DNA from: Planctobacterium marinum
GTDB taxonomy: Bacteria; Pseudomonadota; Gammaproteobacteria; Enterobacterales; Alteromonadaceae
Direction of reading: 5' to 3'
Assembly: GCF_036322805.1 (NCBI RefSeq)
Contig: NZ_AP027272.1
Coordinates: 4,526,001 to 4,590,000 of the forward strand
Length of the DNA stretch: 64,000 bases
Below are positions 25,857 through 36,403 of this stretch, piece after piece. Every line of letters begins with the position of its first letter. Position 1 is the stretch's first letter. Both the position numbers and the translations under genes were made by a program. The notes under the pieces are model-generated. The model saw only the letters and a list, made by a program, of their open reading frames with translations. It ran no database searches and was not told where the DNA came from.

Positions 25857-26528
25857 TTAGCCCAACACGTCCTGCAGCCAGCTGGCAATTTCCTGCAACT
25901 GCTGCATATGCACATTGTGCTGCATGGGGTATTGCTCCCAGCGGGCATTGAACCCAGCCTCTTTGAGATTCATATAAGCCGATTTACCCAGCGCAATGGG
26001 TACCATCTCATCGTATGCACCATGGGAGGCGAAAAACGGCGTGTCTTTGTTGCTATCTTGCCAGTCTTGGCGGGTCTGATCGGCATCACACATGTAAGTG
26101 GACAACGTTAGTACACCCGCCAGTTTCTCAGTTTGGCGCAAAGCGACGTAATAGGAGATCACACCACCTTGAGAAAAACCCGCTAAGACGATGCGCTCAG
26201 GAGGGATTCCATTGGCAATCTCGCGCTGCAAAAGCTGCTCTACCTGAGCGGCTGAGCGTTGTACCCCTTCCATGTCGGCTCGATCTTCAAAAGAAAGGGT
26301 TTTGATGTCATACCAGGCGCGCATTTCCATGCCGTTATTAATGGTAACGGGAATGATAGGGGCATGAGGAAATACGAAGCGTACCGCCATGTTTTCGGGT
26401 AACCCCAATTGTGGGACAATAGGAGCAAAGCCATTGCCTGAATCGCCGAGTCCGTGTAACCAGATAACGACGGCATCTGCGGTCTTGGATGGATTAACCT
26501 CTACATAAGGCAATAGCTCGTTAGACAT
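25857..26528 (-). CDS. Carboxylesterase/lysophospholipase of the alpha/beta-hydrolase_2 family
   Basis: 223 residues from ATG 26528 (AAGGAAAA upstream). The order of motifs is that of the YpfH/EstB/acyl-protein thioesterase family: VIWLHGLGDSGNGFAPIV (oxyanion loop), nucleophile elbow LAGFSQGGVISYY, Asp in FASHGAYDEMVP, and His in MQHNVH. It probably hydrolyses short acyl esters or lysophospholipids in the cytoplasm, as it has no signal peptide. Confidence 0.9.
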   Translation of the reverse strand: MSNELLPYVEVNPSKTADAVVIWLHGLGDSGNGFAPIVPQLGLPENMAVRFVFPHAPIIPVTINNGMEMRAWYDIKTLSFEDRADMEGVQRSAAQVEQLLQREIANGIPPERIVLAGFSQGGVISYYVALRQTEKLAGVLTLSTYMCDADQTRQDWQDSNKDTPFFASHGAYDEMVPIALGKSAYMNLKEAGFNARWEQYPMQHNVHMQQLQEIASWLQDVLG

Positions 26529-26717
26529 AGTATTTTCCTTGTTATACGTGCCGGGCATGATATTTCTATTTCTGCTTTTTGGCGCTTTATTGTTATTATT
26601 ATGTGTTACGCCATTGCGTCATCTAAGATACGCACGGCAGAACTGCGTTGCAAATTATGCTAAGATTGCGCGCCTGTGACCAGTCTCAAACCCGATTTTT
26701 TTAAGAAAATACGATCT

Positions 26718-27359
26718 ATGTCTAATACACCAGGAAATTTATACATCGTTGCAGCCCCTTCAGGTGCAGGGAAATCTAGCCTCATCAAAGCCTTTTTAGA
26801 GAATCACGCCGATGAGCGCCACCCGGTGCAAGTGTCAGTATCTCATACCACCAGAAACCCTCGCCCCGGTGAACAAGATGGTAAACACTATCACTTCGTC
26901 AGCACTGAAACTTTTAAACAACTGATTGAAGAAGAAGCCTTTTTTGAGTGGGCCCAAGCCTTTGACAATTACTACGGCACGGCAAAACGCAATATCACTG
27001 AAACCTTGCAGCATGGTGTGGATGTATTTTTGGACATTGAATGGCAAGGAGCGCGTCAGGTAAAAGCGCTGTTACCGGATACCAAGACGATTTTCATCGC
27101 CCCCCCTTCCCGCGAAGAGTTGCGTAACCGCCTCAAAGCGCGAGGCCAAGATTCCGACGAAGTTATCGAAAAGCGCATGGCGAAAGCGGTGTCGGAAATT
27201 TCTCACTACAGTGAGTTTGACTATATAATCGTAAACGATGAGTTTGAAGTGGCCTTGGCAGAACTAGAAGCCATTGTTTGTGCCAACCGCTTGCGCAAAG
27301 AAAAGCAAGTTATTCGCTACGAAGACTTGTTTTCTTCGTTGCTGGATGAAAATAGCTAA
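26718..27359 (+). CDS. gmk: Guanylate kinase
   Basis: 213 residues phosphorylating GMP to GDP. The start is ATG 26718, giving [21 protein letters not shown] with the P-loop; an upstream GTG (26676) would add 14 residues without support. The GMP-binding region is [19 protein letters not shown], with FFEWAQ further on, and the lid region lies near [10 protein letters not shown]. It leads the conserved gmk-rpoZ-spoT cluster. Confidence 0.97.
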   Translation: MSNTPGNLYIVAAPSGAGKSSLIKAFLENHADERHPVQVSVSHTTRNPRPGEQDGKHYHFVSTETFKQLIEEEAFFEWAQAFDNYYGTAKRNITETLQHGVDVFLDIEWQGARQVKALLPDTKTIFIAPPSREELRNRLKARGQDSDEVIEKRMAKAVSEISHYSEFDYIIVNDEFEVALAELEAIVCANRLRKEKQVIRYEDLFSSLLDENS

Positions 27360-27516
27360 AAAATTGCTTAACAAATGAGCTTTGCGCTTGGCAAAAGCCC
27401 GCCGAGCCATTAAACTACGCAGCCTTTTTCAAAAGCTGAAATCGTTGAACACACTTTTGAAAAACAAGATTTGAATATGTCCGTATTACAACAATACGGC
27501 CCACACGGAGAAACCG

Positions 27517-27792
27517 ATGGCACGTGTAACTGTTGAAGATGCAGTAGATAAAGTAGGAAGTCGTTTTGACCTGGTTTTGGTTGCCGCTCGTCGTGCGCGC
27601 CAATTGGCAACTGAAGGTAAAGAGCCTTTAGTACCTTCAGGCAACGACAAGCCAACTGTACTGGCTCTACGCGAAATCGAAAAAGGTCTGATTGACTCAG
27701 ACGCAATGGATCAAGCTGAAATCCAAGAGCAACAAGAAGCCGAGCAGGCAGAATTTGCTTCGGTTGCCAGTATTCTTTCTGATCAACCTTAA
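27517..27792 (+). CDS. rpoZ: RNA polymerase omega subunit
   Basis: 91 residues starting [20 protein letters not shown] and containing the conserved ALREI. Omega helps assemble the beta' subunit and forms part of the ppGpp site. CGGAG precedes the ATG at good spacing. It is followed by a strong stem-loop and then spoT. Confidence 0.98.
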   Translation: MARVTVEDAVDKVGSRFDLVLVAARRARQLATEGKEPLVPSGNDKPTVLALREIEKGLIDSDAMDQAEIQEQQEAEQAEFASVASILSDQP

Positions 27793-27807
27793 GCGCCTGT
27801 TATCTCT

Positions 27808-27839
27808 GACTAAATGCTGTCGCTGTTCAGCATTTAGTC
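27808..27839 (+). terminator. 12-bp perfect stem-loop between rpoZ and spoT
   Basis: GACTAAATGCTG pairs fully with CAGCATTTAGTC across an eight-base loop. Only a weak T run follows (CATTTCC), so it may be a partial terminator, an RNase-processing or an mRNA-stability element that sets different rpoZ and spoT levels. Confidence 0.6.
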
Positions 27840-27915
27840 CATTTCCAAGAAGTATTTGCATCCTGCAAAAATCCTCGTATTCTGTGTTTATGTTCCATAA
27901 CTAAATTGCGATCAG

Positions 27916-30042
27916 TTGTACTTATTCGAGGGTTTAAAACAAAAAGTTGCCAATTATCTACCACCCGACGAGGTTGAGCTGGTAGAGAAGGCCTATATTG
28001 CTGCCCGTGACGCCCATGATGGCCAGCAGCGCTCCAGTGGTGATCCTTATATAACCCATCCCGTCGCTGTGACTGGTATTCTTGCTGATATGCACATGGA
28101 TCACGAGACCCTGATGGGGGCATTGCTGCACGATGTTATCGAAGACACCCATCACGACAAAGATAGCTTGTCGGAGCAGTTTGGTGAAACTGTGGCTGAG
28201 CTGGTGGAAGGTGTTTCCAAACTAGACAAATTTAAGTTCAGCAGTAAAGAAGAAGCTCAGGCGGAAAACTTCCGAAAAATGATGATGGCGATGGTAGAAG
28301 ATATTCGCATCATTTTGATCAAGCTAGCCGACCGTACCCATAACATGCGCACTTTAGGTGCCTTGCGCCCGGATAAACGACGTCGCATTGCCAGAGAAAC
28401 CCTGGAGATATACGTCCCTATTGCCAATCGCTTGGGTATTCACGAGATTAAGAACGAGTTGGAAGACCTCGGCTTTCACGCCATGTACCCGATGCGTTAT
28501 CGCGCCTTGCAGTCAGCGGTAAAACAGGCCCGGGGCAATCGCCGGGAAATCATCGAAAACACCCGTCAGGAGATCATCAGTCGCCTGGAAGAGAAGCAAA
28601 TCAATGCAGATGTTTCAGGTCGGGAAAAGCACCTTTACTCCATCTATCGCAAAATGAAAAACAAAGAACTGATGTTTAATCAGATCATGGACATTTACGC
28701 GTTCCGGGTAATTGTAAATACAGTAGATGATTGTTACCGAGTTTTAGGCTGTATGCATGGTTTGTACAAGCCCATCGAAAACCGCTTCAAGGATTATGTG
28801 GCTATCCCGAGAACCAATGGTTATCAATCGCTGCACACCTCGTTAATCGGACCCCATGGTATTCCGGTGGAAATCCAAATCCGCACCCACGACATGGACG
28901 AGATGGCCGACAAGGGCGTCGCAGCTCATTGGATGTACAAAGATCAAACTAAAGCCACTCGCAGCACCGCGCAAACCCGCGCCCGTAAATGGATGCAATC
29001 GCTATTAGAATTGCAACAAAGTGCCAGTAGCTCGTTTGAGTTCATCGAGCACGTCAAAGCCGACCTATTCCCGGACGAAATATACGTGTTTACGCCAGAT
29101 GGACGTATTATCGAACTGCCAATGCAAGCTACTGCGGTGGATTTTGCCTATGCAGTACATACCGATGTAGGTAACTCTTGTGTGGGTGTACGGGTAGATC
29201 GCAAAACCTACTCGTTGAATAAGCCCCTGCAAAATGGTCAAACCATCGAGATAATTACCTCGCCTCGTGCAAATCCCAATGCCAACTGGTTGAACTTTGT
29301 TGTCACCGCTAAAGCCAGAACCCAGATACGTCACTTCCTCAAGCGACAGCACGCTGAAGAAGCCATTCAGATGGGCAACCGCTTATTGCGCCACGCACTG
29401 GGTAAAATTCGCCTTGATGACATCCCGGAAGAAGACAAAAATCGCGTGGTACTAGAAACCCAGCACCAGGACTTTACTTCGCTACTGGAAGATATCGGGC
29501 TGGGTAATGAACTCAGTGCTATCATCGCCCGACGTTTGATTGGCGACTCCCAAGAGAGCGACATGCTTTCCGACAAAAATAAAAACATCGCCATTAAGGG
29601 CACCGAAGGTTTATTGGTAAGCTATTCACCCTGCTGTCACCCCATTCCAGGAGATGAAATCCTGGCTGTTCTGAGCCCGGGTAAAGGGATATTGATCCAT
29701 CAAATTGGTTGTCGCAACATCCGTAAATTGCGTAAGGAAGAACCGCAGCGCGTACTGCCTATGCAATGGGAAGACAATACCAGTGGCGAATTTAAAGCTT
29801 CGGTGCGCATCGAACTGATAAACCGTCAGGGCACCTTGGCCACTCTCACTAATACCGTATCTTCAACAGACTCCAATATCATCAGCCTGCAGACTGAAGA
29901 AAAAGAAAGCAACATCTATTACATCGATCTTGAACTCACCTGCCGTGACCGTATCCACCTGGCCACCATTTTGCGCAAAATACGCAACATGCCAGAAGTG
30001 CAATCAGTTTCAAGACACAGTAAAACTAAGAGCGTTAATTAA
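27916..30042 (+). CDS. spoT: Bifunctional (p)ppGpp synthetase/hydrolase
   Basis: 708 residues controlling the stringent-response alarmone. Domain order: HD hydrolase ([23 protein letters not shown], with the metal-binding HD), synthetase region ([25 protein letters not shown]), TGS ([28 protein letters not shown]), and C-terminal zinc-finger and ACT domains ([26 protein letters not shown]). The start is a TTG, as [11 protein letters not shown] aligns with the N-terminus of E. coli SpoT, which also begins at a weak codon. The pronounced HD motif suggests active hydrolysis. Confidence 0.96.
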   Translation: MYLFEGLKQKVANYLPPDEVELVEKAYIAARDAHDGQQRSSGDPYITHPVAVTGILADMHMDHETLMGALLHDVIEDTHHDKDSLSEQFGETVAELVEGVSKLDKFKFSSKEEAQAENFRKMMMAMVEDIRIILIKLADRTHNMRTLGALRPDKRRRIARETLEIYVPIANRLGIHEIKNELEDLGFHAMYPMRYRALQSAVKQARGNRREIIENTRQEIISRLEEKQINADVSGREKHLYSIYRKMKNKELMFNQIMDIYAFRVIVNTVDDCYRVLGCMHGLYKPIENRFKDYVAIPRTNGYQSLHTSLIGPHGIPVEIQIRTHDMDEMADKGVAAHWMYKDQTKATRSTAQTRARKWMQSLLELQQSASSSFEFIEHVKADLFPDEIYVFTPDGRIIELPMQATAVDFAYAVHTDVGNSCVGVRVDRKTYSLNKPLQNGQTIEIITSPRANPNANWLNFVVTAKARTQIRHFLKRQHAEEAIQMGNRLLRHALGKIRLDDIPEEDKNRVVLETQHQDFTSLLEDIGLGNELSAIIARRLIGDSQESDMLSDKNKNIAIKGTEGLLVSYSPCCHPIPGDEILAVLSPGKGILIHQIGCRNIRKLRKEEPQRVLPMQWEDNTSGEFKASVRIELINRQGTLATLTNTVSSTDSNIISLQTEEKESNIYYIDLELTCRDRIHLATILRKIRNMPEVQSVSRHSKTKSVN

Positions 30043-30053
30043 GAGAATTCACC

Positions 30054-30440
30054 ATGTCCAGAGAGATTATCCATACAGATAAGGCCCCCAAAGCGATTGG
30101 TACTTACAGCCAAGCCATTAAAATTGGCACTACAGTATACCTTTCCGGCCAAATTCCACTGGTTCCAGAAACCATGGAAATGGTGTCGGAGGACTTCGCC
30201 GAGCAAGCACAACAAGTGTTTAAAAACCTGACCGCCGTTTGTGAAGCCGCAGGCGGTAGCTTACAACAAATGGCCAAAGTGAACATTTTCCTGACTGACC
30301 TGAGTAAATTTGCCATCGTCAACGAAATCATGAGCCAGCATTTTGAGCAACCCTATCCTGCCCGTGCCGCCATCGAAGTGGCGGGTTTGCCAAAGGGTTC
30401 TCAAATTGAGATTGATGGAGTATTGGAGCTAGTGGACTAA
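30054..30440 (+). CDS. ridA: RidA family 2-iminopropanoate deaminase
   Basis: 128 residues. The family motifs are [43 protein letters not shown] and [20 protein letters not shown], with the substrate-binding Arg in PAR. It hydrolyses reactive enamine/imine intermediates made by PLP enzymes such as threonine dehydratase. It lies 11 bases after spoT and 16 before trmH, inside the operon. Confidence 0.95.
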   Translation: MSREIIHTDKAPKAIGTYSQAIKIGTTVYLSGQIPLVPETMEMVSEDFAEQAQQVFKNLTAVCEAAGGSLQQMAKVNIFLTDLSKFAIVNEIMSQHFEQPYPARAAIEVAGLPKGSQIEIDGVLELVD

Positions 30441-30456
30441 ATAGCTCCAAAGCCCG

Positions 30457-31203
30457 ATGTTCAAGGAACGATATCAACGCATTAAGTCGGTTTTGCAAAA
30501 GCGCCAAACCGACCTGACTGTTTGCATGGAACACGTGCATAAACCGCAAAATGTCTCTGCGGTTTTACGCAGTTGTGATGCCGTGGGTATTCACGAAGCT
30601 AATATCGTCTGGAACGAACACACCTATTTTCGACGCGGCACCGCCATGGGCACACAGCGCTGGTTAAAGCACCGCAAACACACAAGTATAGAGGCTGCCC
30701 ACCAGCACTTTAAACAACAAAGTATGCAGGTATTGGTAACCAACTTGTCGGATAAATCTGTGGATTTTCGTCAGCTGGATTACACCCGGCCCACAGCTAT
30801 TATATTGGGACAGGAAAAATATGGGGCCAGTGAAGAAGCTATTGCCTTGGCAGATCACGAAATCATCATCCCTATGATGGGCATGGTGCAGTCACTCAAT
30901 GTTTCCGTCGCCGCGGGTTTAATTCTGTACGAAGCCCAGCATCAACGACAACAAGCAGGGCTTTACGACAAAGTCAGTATCTCAGATGAAGATCTTAATG
31001 CCCTGTTGTTTGAAGGCTGTCATCCTGCGCTTTTTGCCCAGTGCCAAGCAAAGAACCTGCCTTTGCCGAAATTAGACGACGAGGGTGAAGTCATAGCGAG
31101 CGATGACTGGTGGCAACAAATGCAAATAAGTAAAGACAGCGCTAATCAACAAACACAAACAGATGATTCCGAAACCAAAGACGACCTGTTTTCTAATCTA
31201 TAG
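30457..31203 (+). CDS. trmH: tRNA (guanosine(18)-2'-O)-methyltransferase
   Basis: 248-residue SPOUT enzyme. It matches E. coli TrmH throughout: RQTDLTVCMEHVHKPQNVSAVLR-type N-terminus, and the knot motifs IILGQEKYGASEEA and IPMMGMVQSLNVSVAAGLILYEA. It modifies Gm18 in the tRNA D-loop. The C-terminal tail is polar and extended (QQTQTDDSETKDDLF). Its last 11 bases overlap the convergent XRE gene. Confidence 0.96.
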   Translation: MFKERYQRIKSVLQKRQTDLTVCMEHVHKPQNVSAVLRSCDAVGIHEANIVWNEHTYFRRGTAMGTQRWLKHRKHTSIEAAHQHFKQQSMQVLVTNLSDKSVDFRQLDYTRPTAIILGQEKYGASEEAIALADHEIIIPMMGMVQSLNVSVAAGLILYEAQHQRQQAGLYDKVSISDEDLNALLFEGCHPALFAQCQAKNLPLPKLDDEGEVIASDDWWQQMQISKDSANQQTQTDDSETKDDLFSNL

Positions 31204-31660
31204 GCACATCATACCAAATCCCGTATTTATCCCCTTGCCACTTTAACAAGCTGAATAAATATGCGCTTGCTAACATCAATAAACCTCCCACCAATGCCGC
31301 TTCAAACCAAAATCCGAGCGCACAAAACCAAAAACCCGTCCCGTGACAAAGCCATTCCACTCTTACGGCAGTACCGCGCTTGGGCTGAGGTTGTAAAAAG
31401 TTCAAGATAAACCAGAGTTTTAAAAAGACAGGCAAGCGTTGCCAGTTGTCATCATGCTTGTTCATTTTCAGGGTCTCCTGCTGCAGAGTTTCAATAGTCA
31501 CATCCAAAGCTGCAGCCAAACACTTCATTGATTCTAAACTGGCGTTTTGGCCACTCTCAATGCGCTGGATCGTTCTTACGCTTAGTCCTGACATCTCAGC
31601 CAATTGCTCTTGAGACCAATGCTTGGAAAGACGAAGTTGCTTGAGTATTTTGCATTGCAT
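31193..31660 (-). CDS. XRE regulator with C-terminal two-helix membrane domain
   Basis: 155 residues: an N-terminal Cro/C1-type HTH (LKQLRLSKHWSQEQLAEMSG, then LSVRTIQRIESG) and, after a linker, two hydrophobic helices (WLCHGTGFWFCALGFWF; ALVGGLLMLASAYLFSLL) resembling the 2TM domain. It is likely a membrane-tethered transcription factor. It converges on trmH with an 11-base overlap of coding sequence, so antisense interference is possible. Confidence 0.85.
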   Translation of the reverse strand: MQCKILKQLRLSKHWSQEQLAEMSGLSVRTIQRIESGQNASLESMKCLAAALDVTIETLQQETLKMNKHDDNWQRLPVFLKLWFILNFLQPQPKRGTAVRVEWLCHGTGFWFCALGFWFEAALVGGLLMLASAYLFSLLKWQGDKYGIWYDVPID

Positions 31661-31873
31661 TAGATGTGATCACTGATGATGACTTTGCCCTGATTCTACC
31701 CTTGTCGGTGACGAATTCATGCCGACATTTCCCCGACAAAGTGTTTAATTGAGTGCTTTTTATGCAAATAAATGAAAAAAGAGAGATTTACAGCCAATCA
31801 CAGCAATCGGCTGAAATATATCTGCCCTTTAACAGGTCCAAGCTGATTACCAAATGTAACAAGAATTAAATTC

Positions 31874-32503
31874 ATGAAAAAATTACTGACGCTGGCTTTT
31901 TTAACTTTGCTGCACTGCACTGCTTCTGCCACAGATATTAATAAAATTGCCGCGACCGCTGACGAAGTCAGCCCGGTATTGAATGGACAAATGATCCCCG
32001 ATGCCACCCTGTATGATCTGGATGACAAGCCTGTTTCCCTTAAATCCCTGGTGAGCCAACAACCTACAGTATTAATTTTTTATCGCGGTGGCTGGTGTCC
32101 ATATTGTAGTGCCCAATTGGCGGGTCTCAAGCAGGTTGAACAACAGATCATGGCTTTGGGTTATCAGCTGATTGCGATTTCACCCGACTCGCCTGCAAAA
32201 CTGAAAGACACCGCATTTGAAACCGACTTCAAAGTTAAATTGTATTCCGACAAAAACTTTGAAGTGAGCAGTGAATTCGGCATTGGCTTTTTCCTGGCAG
32301 ACAAAACCGCCAAGCGCTACCGTAACAAGATGGGGATTGAATTTGTAACCCTGGATGGCACCAGTAAAGTGGCGCTGCCGGTTCCTGCGGTGTACATCGC
32401 CGATACAGAAGGCTTAGTGCATTTTAATTACGTGAATCCCAACTTCAGAGTGCGTATCTCTCCTGAGCTACTTTATCAGGCAGCTAAAACACTGGCTCTT
32501 TAA
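31874..32503 (+). CDS. Exported peroxiredoxin-like (AhpC/TSA family) protein
   Basis: 209 residues with a signal peptide (LLTLAFLTLLHCTASA). The thioredoxin-fold active site is FYRGGWCPYCSAQL, a CxxC pair as in PRX-like2/AhpC-TSA proteins, followed by the typical LIAISPDSPAKLKD and the late PAVYIADTEGLVHF. It is probably a periplasmic thiol peroxidase or reductase. The upstream region contains no other gene of the pathway. Confidence 0.87.
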   Translation: MKKLLTLAFLTLLHCTASATDINKIAATADEVSPVLNGQMIPDATLYDLDDKPVSLKSLVSQQPTVLIFYRGGWCPYCSAQLAGLKQVEQQIMALGYQLIAISPDSPAKLKDTAFETDFKVKLYSDKNFEVSSEFGIGFFLADKTAKRYRNKMGIEFVTLDGTSKVALPVPAVYIADTEGLVHFNYVNPNFRVRISPELLYQAAKTLAL

Positions 32504-32509
32504 ACAACA

Positions 32510-33394
32510 CTACTTGTCTGATTGCCTCATAATGCGCTCAATGGTGCCATCATGCTTTAACGTATTGATGGCTCCGTTGATAGATCGCAGTAAACTTGGT
32601 TCCACTTGTTTATTAAAGGCGATACTGGTGGGTAGTTCTGCCAGCGTCATATGTATTTTTAAGCCTTGCTGAACTTCAGAGAGCTGTTGTAGCTGGTAGC
32701 GAATGATATCCACTGAATAGGCGATGGCATCAACCCGCTTTTTAATGAGCATTTGTACCAGTTCTTTCGAACTCAACACATGAACCAAATGTAACTCATC
32801 TGGCCCCATGTCTTTAAGCAATCGCTCACCAATATCATCTCTCACCACCCCAACAACATAATCCTCTATCTCATTAATGTGTTTAAACGTCAGGGTGCTA
32901 TCAGCCAGAGAAATTAAGGCGATTTGCTCTTTAAAGAGGGGCTCACTAAGCGCAAACAAGGCGTCCCTTTCTTGCGTGTAAGCCATGGTTAACAAGGCGG
33001 CATTGGTATTGTTCGTTATTTCTTTTACGGCACGAGCCCATGGAAAAACATAAGTTTGTTTATCGCTTCTAAAAGGAACGCCATTTCGGCGGAAAATTTC
33101 GTTCAGGATATCAATGGCGATACCTTTTTTGTTATTGCCCTCCAGGTAATGAAAAGGGGGATAATCTTCAGTAAGCCATAACACATTCTTCACTGCAGCG
33201 GGAAATGGCATTGCCTTATCTTCAGATGCCGTGCTGTTGTCACGACTGTTTGACAGCTGTGCAGATGCGAATGCAGCATTAGCCCAGAACGAAAAGCTCA
33301 ATAGCGCGCTCAATACACTCGCTTTTAGCAGGGCCTCAGAAATTGCCACTGTCTTTAACACCATCATTTTCCAATAGCTATTCAAGATACTCAT
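32510..33394 (-). CDS. Periplasmic solute-binding-protein-like protein (SBP_bac_3 fold), orphan
   Basis: About 294 residues. The family features are WLTEDYPPFHYLEGNNKKGI (ligand-binding start), VFPWARAVKEI, and IEDYVVGVVRDDIGERLL at the domain hinge. The start is uncertain: ATG 33394 or ATG 33367, the latter just before the hydrophobic leader (LKASVLSALLSFSFWANAAFA); a TTG at 33424 is also in frame. No ABC permease or ATPase is adjacent, so it may act as a sensor partner or scavenger. A paralogue lies at 37016. Confidence 0.8.
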   Translation of the reverse strand: MSILNSYWKMMVLKTVAISEALLKASVLSALLSFSFWANAAFASAQLSNSRDNSTASEDKAMPFPAAVKNVLWLTEDYPPFHYLEGNNKKGIAIDILNEIFRRNGVPFRSDKQTYVFPWARAVKEITNNTNAALLTMAYTQERDALFALSEPLFKEQIALISLADSTLTFKHINEIEDYVVGVVRDDIGERLLKDMGPDELHLVHVLSSKELVQMLIKKRVDAIAYSVDIIRYQLQQLSEVQQGLKIHMTLAELPTSIAFNKQVEPSLLRSINGAINTLKHDGTIERIMRQSDK

Positions 33395-33497
33395 CAGTTT
33401 GACCTGGAATCCTTTTTTTAACAAACAACTGGTTTTTTATTCAGTATTATTAGACACTTAACATCAAGTAAAAAAGCCCGGAGTCGTCACTCTTCCA

Positions 33498-35573
33498 ATG
33501 CAATCGCTTTCGGTAAAACCAGTTTCTGAGCTAAAAGGTGTTGGCGCAAAAGTTGCCGAAAAACTTGCCGCTTTGGGGCTTAAAACAGTCCAGGATGTGC
33601 TGTTTCATTTGCCACTGCGCTACGAAGACCGCACCCGCATTTATCCCGTTGCCGATCTCAAGCCCGGTGTGTCCGCGGCATTTATTGCAGAAGTGAAACG
33701 CGCCAACATCAGCTATGGTCGTAAGCGCACTCTGGTGGTCACGGTGGCTGACCAAACCGGTTCCATGACGTTGCGCTTCTTCTATTTTTCCGCAGCGCAA
33801 GCCAAAAACATGACTGAAGGCACACTATTGCGCTGTTTTGGCGAAGCGCGTCCCGGCAAGCACGGTTTAGAGATCGTGCACCCTGAGTATCGAATTCTGA
33901 CCCCCGAGTCTGAAAACAATGTGGAGGAAACACTAACCCCTGTGTATCCCGCCACAGAAGGCATTAAGCAACTCACTTTGCGTAACCTAACTGACGAGGC
34001 ATTAAAGCTATTAAATAAGGGAGGGCTGGCAGAACTATTACCTGAAGGGCTCTACCCCAAACAGCTGAGCATGAAAACGGCTTTGCAAACCGTCCATCGT
34101 CCGACGCCCGACATTGCGGTAACCGAATTATTAGAGGGCAAACATCCGGCGCAAGAGCGACTCATTTTAGAAGAGTTGCTGGCACACCATTTAAGCGTGC
34201 TGAAAGTAAAACATCAGACTCAGGCGGACCCGGCTGTGAGTATCGACAAGTCTGAAAAAATGCTACCCACATTTTTGGCTAATCTGCCGTTCTCACCAAC
34301 AGGGGCACAACAGCGAGTCAGTGCAGACATTGAACAAGATATGAAACAAAGTCGCCCTATGATGCGCCTTGTGCAAGGCGATGTGGGCTCCGGGAAAACC
34401 TTGGTAGCAGCTATCGCGGCATTGCATGCCATCGAACAGGGATTACAGGTGGCCCTGATGGCTCCCACAGAAATCCTTGCTGAACAGCATTTTATTAACT
34501 TCAACAATTGGTTTGAACCGTTAGGTATTTCTTGCGCCTGGCTGGCCAGTAAACTAAAAAGCAAAGAAAAGAATCAAGCCCTGCAAAGTATTGCTGATGG
34601 GAGTGCACAACTGATAGTAGGCACTCACGCGCTTTTCCAGGAGCAAGTGGTTTATCAGAAACTGGCATTGGTAATTGTGGATGAGCAACACCGTTTTGGC
34701 GTGCATCAACGCCTGGCGCTACGGGAGAAAGGGGAAGTTTATGGCTATTTTCCCCACCAACTGATCATGACGGCAACCCCCATCCCTCGCACCTTGGCCA
34801 TGACAGCCTACGCCGATTTAGAAACCTCTATTATCGATGAATTACCGCCGGGCAGAACACCAGTAAAAACCGTGGTACTGCCCGATTCTCGTCGCGGTGA
34901 TATTATCGACCGTATTCGCTCTGTGTGTCACGAGCAAAAACGTCAGGTGTACTGGGTATGTACCCTGATAGAAGAATCAGAAACGCTGCAATGTCAGGCT
35001 GCCGAAGATACAAAAGTGATTTTACAAACCGCGTTACCGGATTTAAAAATCGGCCTGGTGCACGGGCGTTTAAAACCCGACGAAAAACAAGCACTGATGC
35101 ATGCCTTTAAACAAGGCGAACTGGACCTGTTGGTGGCCACTACCGTTATCGAAGTGGGTGTTGATGTACCCAATGCCAGCTTAATGGTAATAGAAAACGC
35201 GGAACGATTGGGCCTGGCACAGTTGCATCAGCTGCGCGGGCGAGTAGGTCGAGGTGGGGTGGAAAGCCATTGTGTGCTCATGTATTCCAGCCCGCTTTCA
35301 AAAACCGCACAACAGCGCTTAGGAGTGCTGCGGGAAAGTAATGATGGTTTTGTGATTGCTCAAAAAGACCTGGAAATACGCGGTCCGGGTGAGCTCTTGG
35401 GCACCAAACAAACCGGCCTGGCTAATATGAAGATTGCCGATCTGGTGCGCGATGCCTGGCTTATCCCACAAGTACAAAAAATTGCTAACCATCTGTGGCA
35501 GCATCACCCGGCCAATGCCAATGCCATCATCAATCGCTGGCTGCCCTATCGCGAGAAATACGGCAATGCGTAA
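33498..35573 (+). CDS. recG: ATP-dependent DNA helicase RecG
   Basis: 691 residues, remodelling stalled forks and Holliday junctions. The N-terminal wedge/OB domain includes LPLRYEDRT and SYGRKRTLVVTVADQTG. The helicase core has LVQGDVGSGKTLVA (Walker A), VDEQHRFG (the DEQH box typical of RecG), TATPIPRTLAMT, and TTVIEVGVDVPNAS with the QLRGRVGRG motif VI. It ends in the family's conserved C-terminal region. It forms the end of the spoT-trmH-recG cluster, split here by three inserted genes. Confidence 0.97.
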   Translation: MQSLSVKPVSELKGVGAKVAEKLAALGLKTVQDVLFHLPLRYEDRTRIYPVADLKPGVSAAFIAEVKRANISYGRKRTLVVTVADQTGSMTLRFFYFSAAQAKNMTEGTLLRCFGEARPGKHGLEIVHPEYRILTPESENNVEETLTPVYPATEGIKQLTLRNLTDEALKLLNKGGLAELLPEGLYPKQLSMKTALQTVHRPTPDIAVTELLEGKHPAQERLILEELLAHHLSVLKVKHQTQADPAVSIDKSEKMLPTFLANLPFSPTGAQQRVSADIEQDMKQSRPMMRLVQGDVGSGKTLVAAIAALHAIEQGLQVALMAPTEILAEQHFINFNNWFEPLGISCAWLASKLKSKEKNQALQSIADGSAQLIVGTHALFQEQVVYQKLALVIVDEQHRFGVHQRLALREKGEVYGYFPHQLIMTATPIPRTLAMTAYADLETSIIDELPPGRTPVKTVVLPDSRRGDIIDRIRSVCHEQKRQVYWVCTLIEESETLQCQAAEDTKVILQTALPDLKIGLVHGRLKPDEKQALMHAFKQGELDLLVATTVIEVGVDVPNASLMVIENAERLGLAQLHQLRGRVGRGGVESHCVLMYSSPLSKTAQQRLGVLRESNDGFVIAQKDLEIRGPGELLGTKQTGLANMKIADLVRDAWLIPQVQKIANHLWQHHPANANAIINRWLPYREKYGNA

Positions 35574-35626
35574 CCAAACACATGCGCCAAATCCAAACAA
35601 CCGTGTCGAACTAAAGTTCGATCTAC

Positions 35627-36391
35627 ATGGGGCATAAAAACATCATGATTATCCCTTTGTATACCCATGCTGAAACACTGCCCGATTTCTTGCAAACTTC
35701 CGATTTTGGCGTTGTCGATTCAACTCCTGAGGGCCTGTCACTGGTTTTCGACAACGACATACTGGGCCTGAAGGATTTCTCCCAGCCTAAAGTGGGCGCA
35801 GTTATTGTGGACTTTACTGCTGATGCCATCGCCTACAGAGCCAGTCGCAGTAGCATTAAAAATGAAGCCATTGCCAAAGCCGCCGGGCTCAAAGGCAATA
35901 CTGAAACTCACATTATCGACGCAACCGCCGGATTAGGCCGCGATAGCTTTATGCTGATGACTTTAGGCGCACAGGTAAGCATGCTAGAACGCTCGCCCGT
36001 AGTAGCAGCTTTATTACAGGATGGCTTGCGCAGAGCTGAAGCGTCAAGACAATTGGGGCCAGATTTTACACAGCGTCTGCAATTTAAACCCGGACAGGCA
36101 TATACCTTACTCACTGAGTGGCATGAGCCAAAACCCGATGTGATTTACCTTGATCCTATGTTCCCCCACAAGAAAAAGTCGGCTTTAGTTAAAAAGGAAA
36201 TGCGCCTGTTTCAGCAGCTGTTGGGACACGATGAAGATGCCGATGTCTTATTACCCCCGGCTCTGACATTGGCCCAAAAACGGGTAGTGGTGAAACGTCC
36301 AGACTATGCCCCATTTCTGGCTGGTGAAACGCCATCAATGCAGATTAAAAGCAAGAAACATCGCTTTGATGTTTATCTAACAAATGCCTGA
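35627..36391 (+). CDS. rsmJ: 16S rRNA (guanine(1516)-N(2))-methyltransferase
   Basis: 248-254 residues, matching RsmJ (YhiQ). The core is AIAKAAGLKG, HIIDATAGLGRDSFMLMTLGAQV (SAM-binding), LERSPVVAALLQDGLRRA, and the catalytic IYLDPMFPHKKKSALVKKEMR. ATG 35627 is listed, but ATG 35645 (MIIPLYTH) is equally plausible. It precedes a convergent BLUF gene, with a short AT-rich palindrome (TTTTATAG-A-CTATAAAA) near 36401-36418 between them. Confidence 0.95.
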   Translation: MGHKNIMIIPLYTHAETLPDFLQTSDFGVVDSTPEGLSLVFDNDILGLKDFSQPKVGAVIVDFTADAIAYRASRSSIKNEAIAKAAGLKGNTETHIIDATAGLGRDSFMLMTLGAQVSMLERSPVVAALLQDGLRRAEASRQLGPDFTQRLQFKPGQAYTLLTEWHEPKPDVIYLDPMFPHKKKSALVKKEMRLFQQLLGHDEDADVLLPPALTLAQKRVVVKRPDYAPFLAGETPSMQIKSKKHRFDVYLTNA

Positions 36392-36403
36392 AACAAAACA
36401 ATT

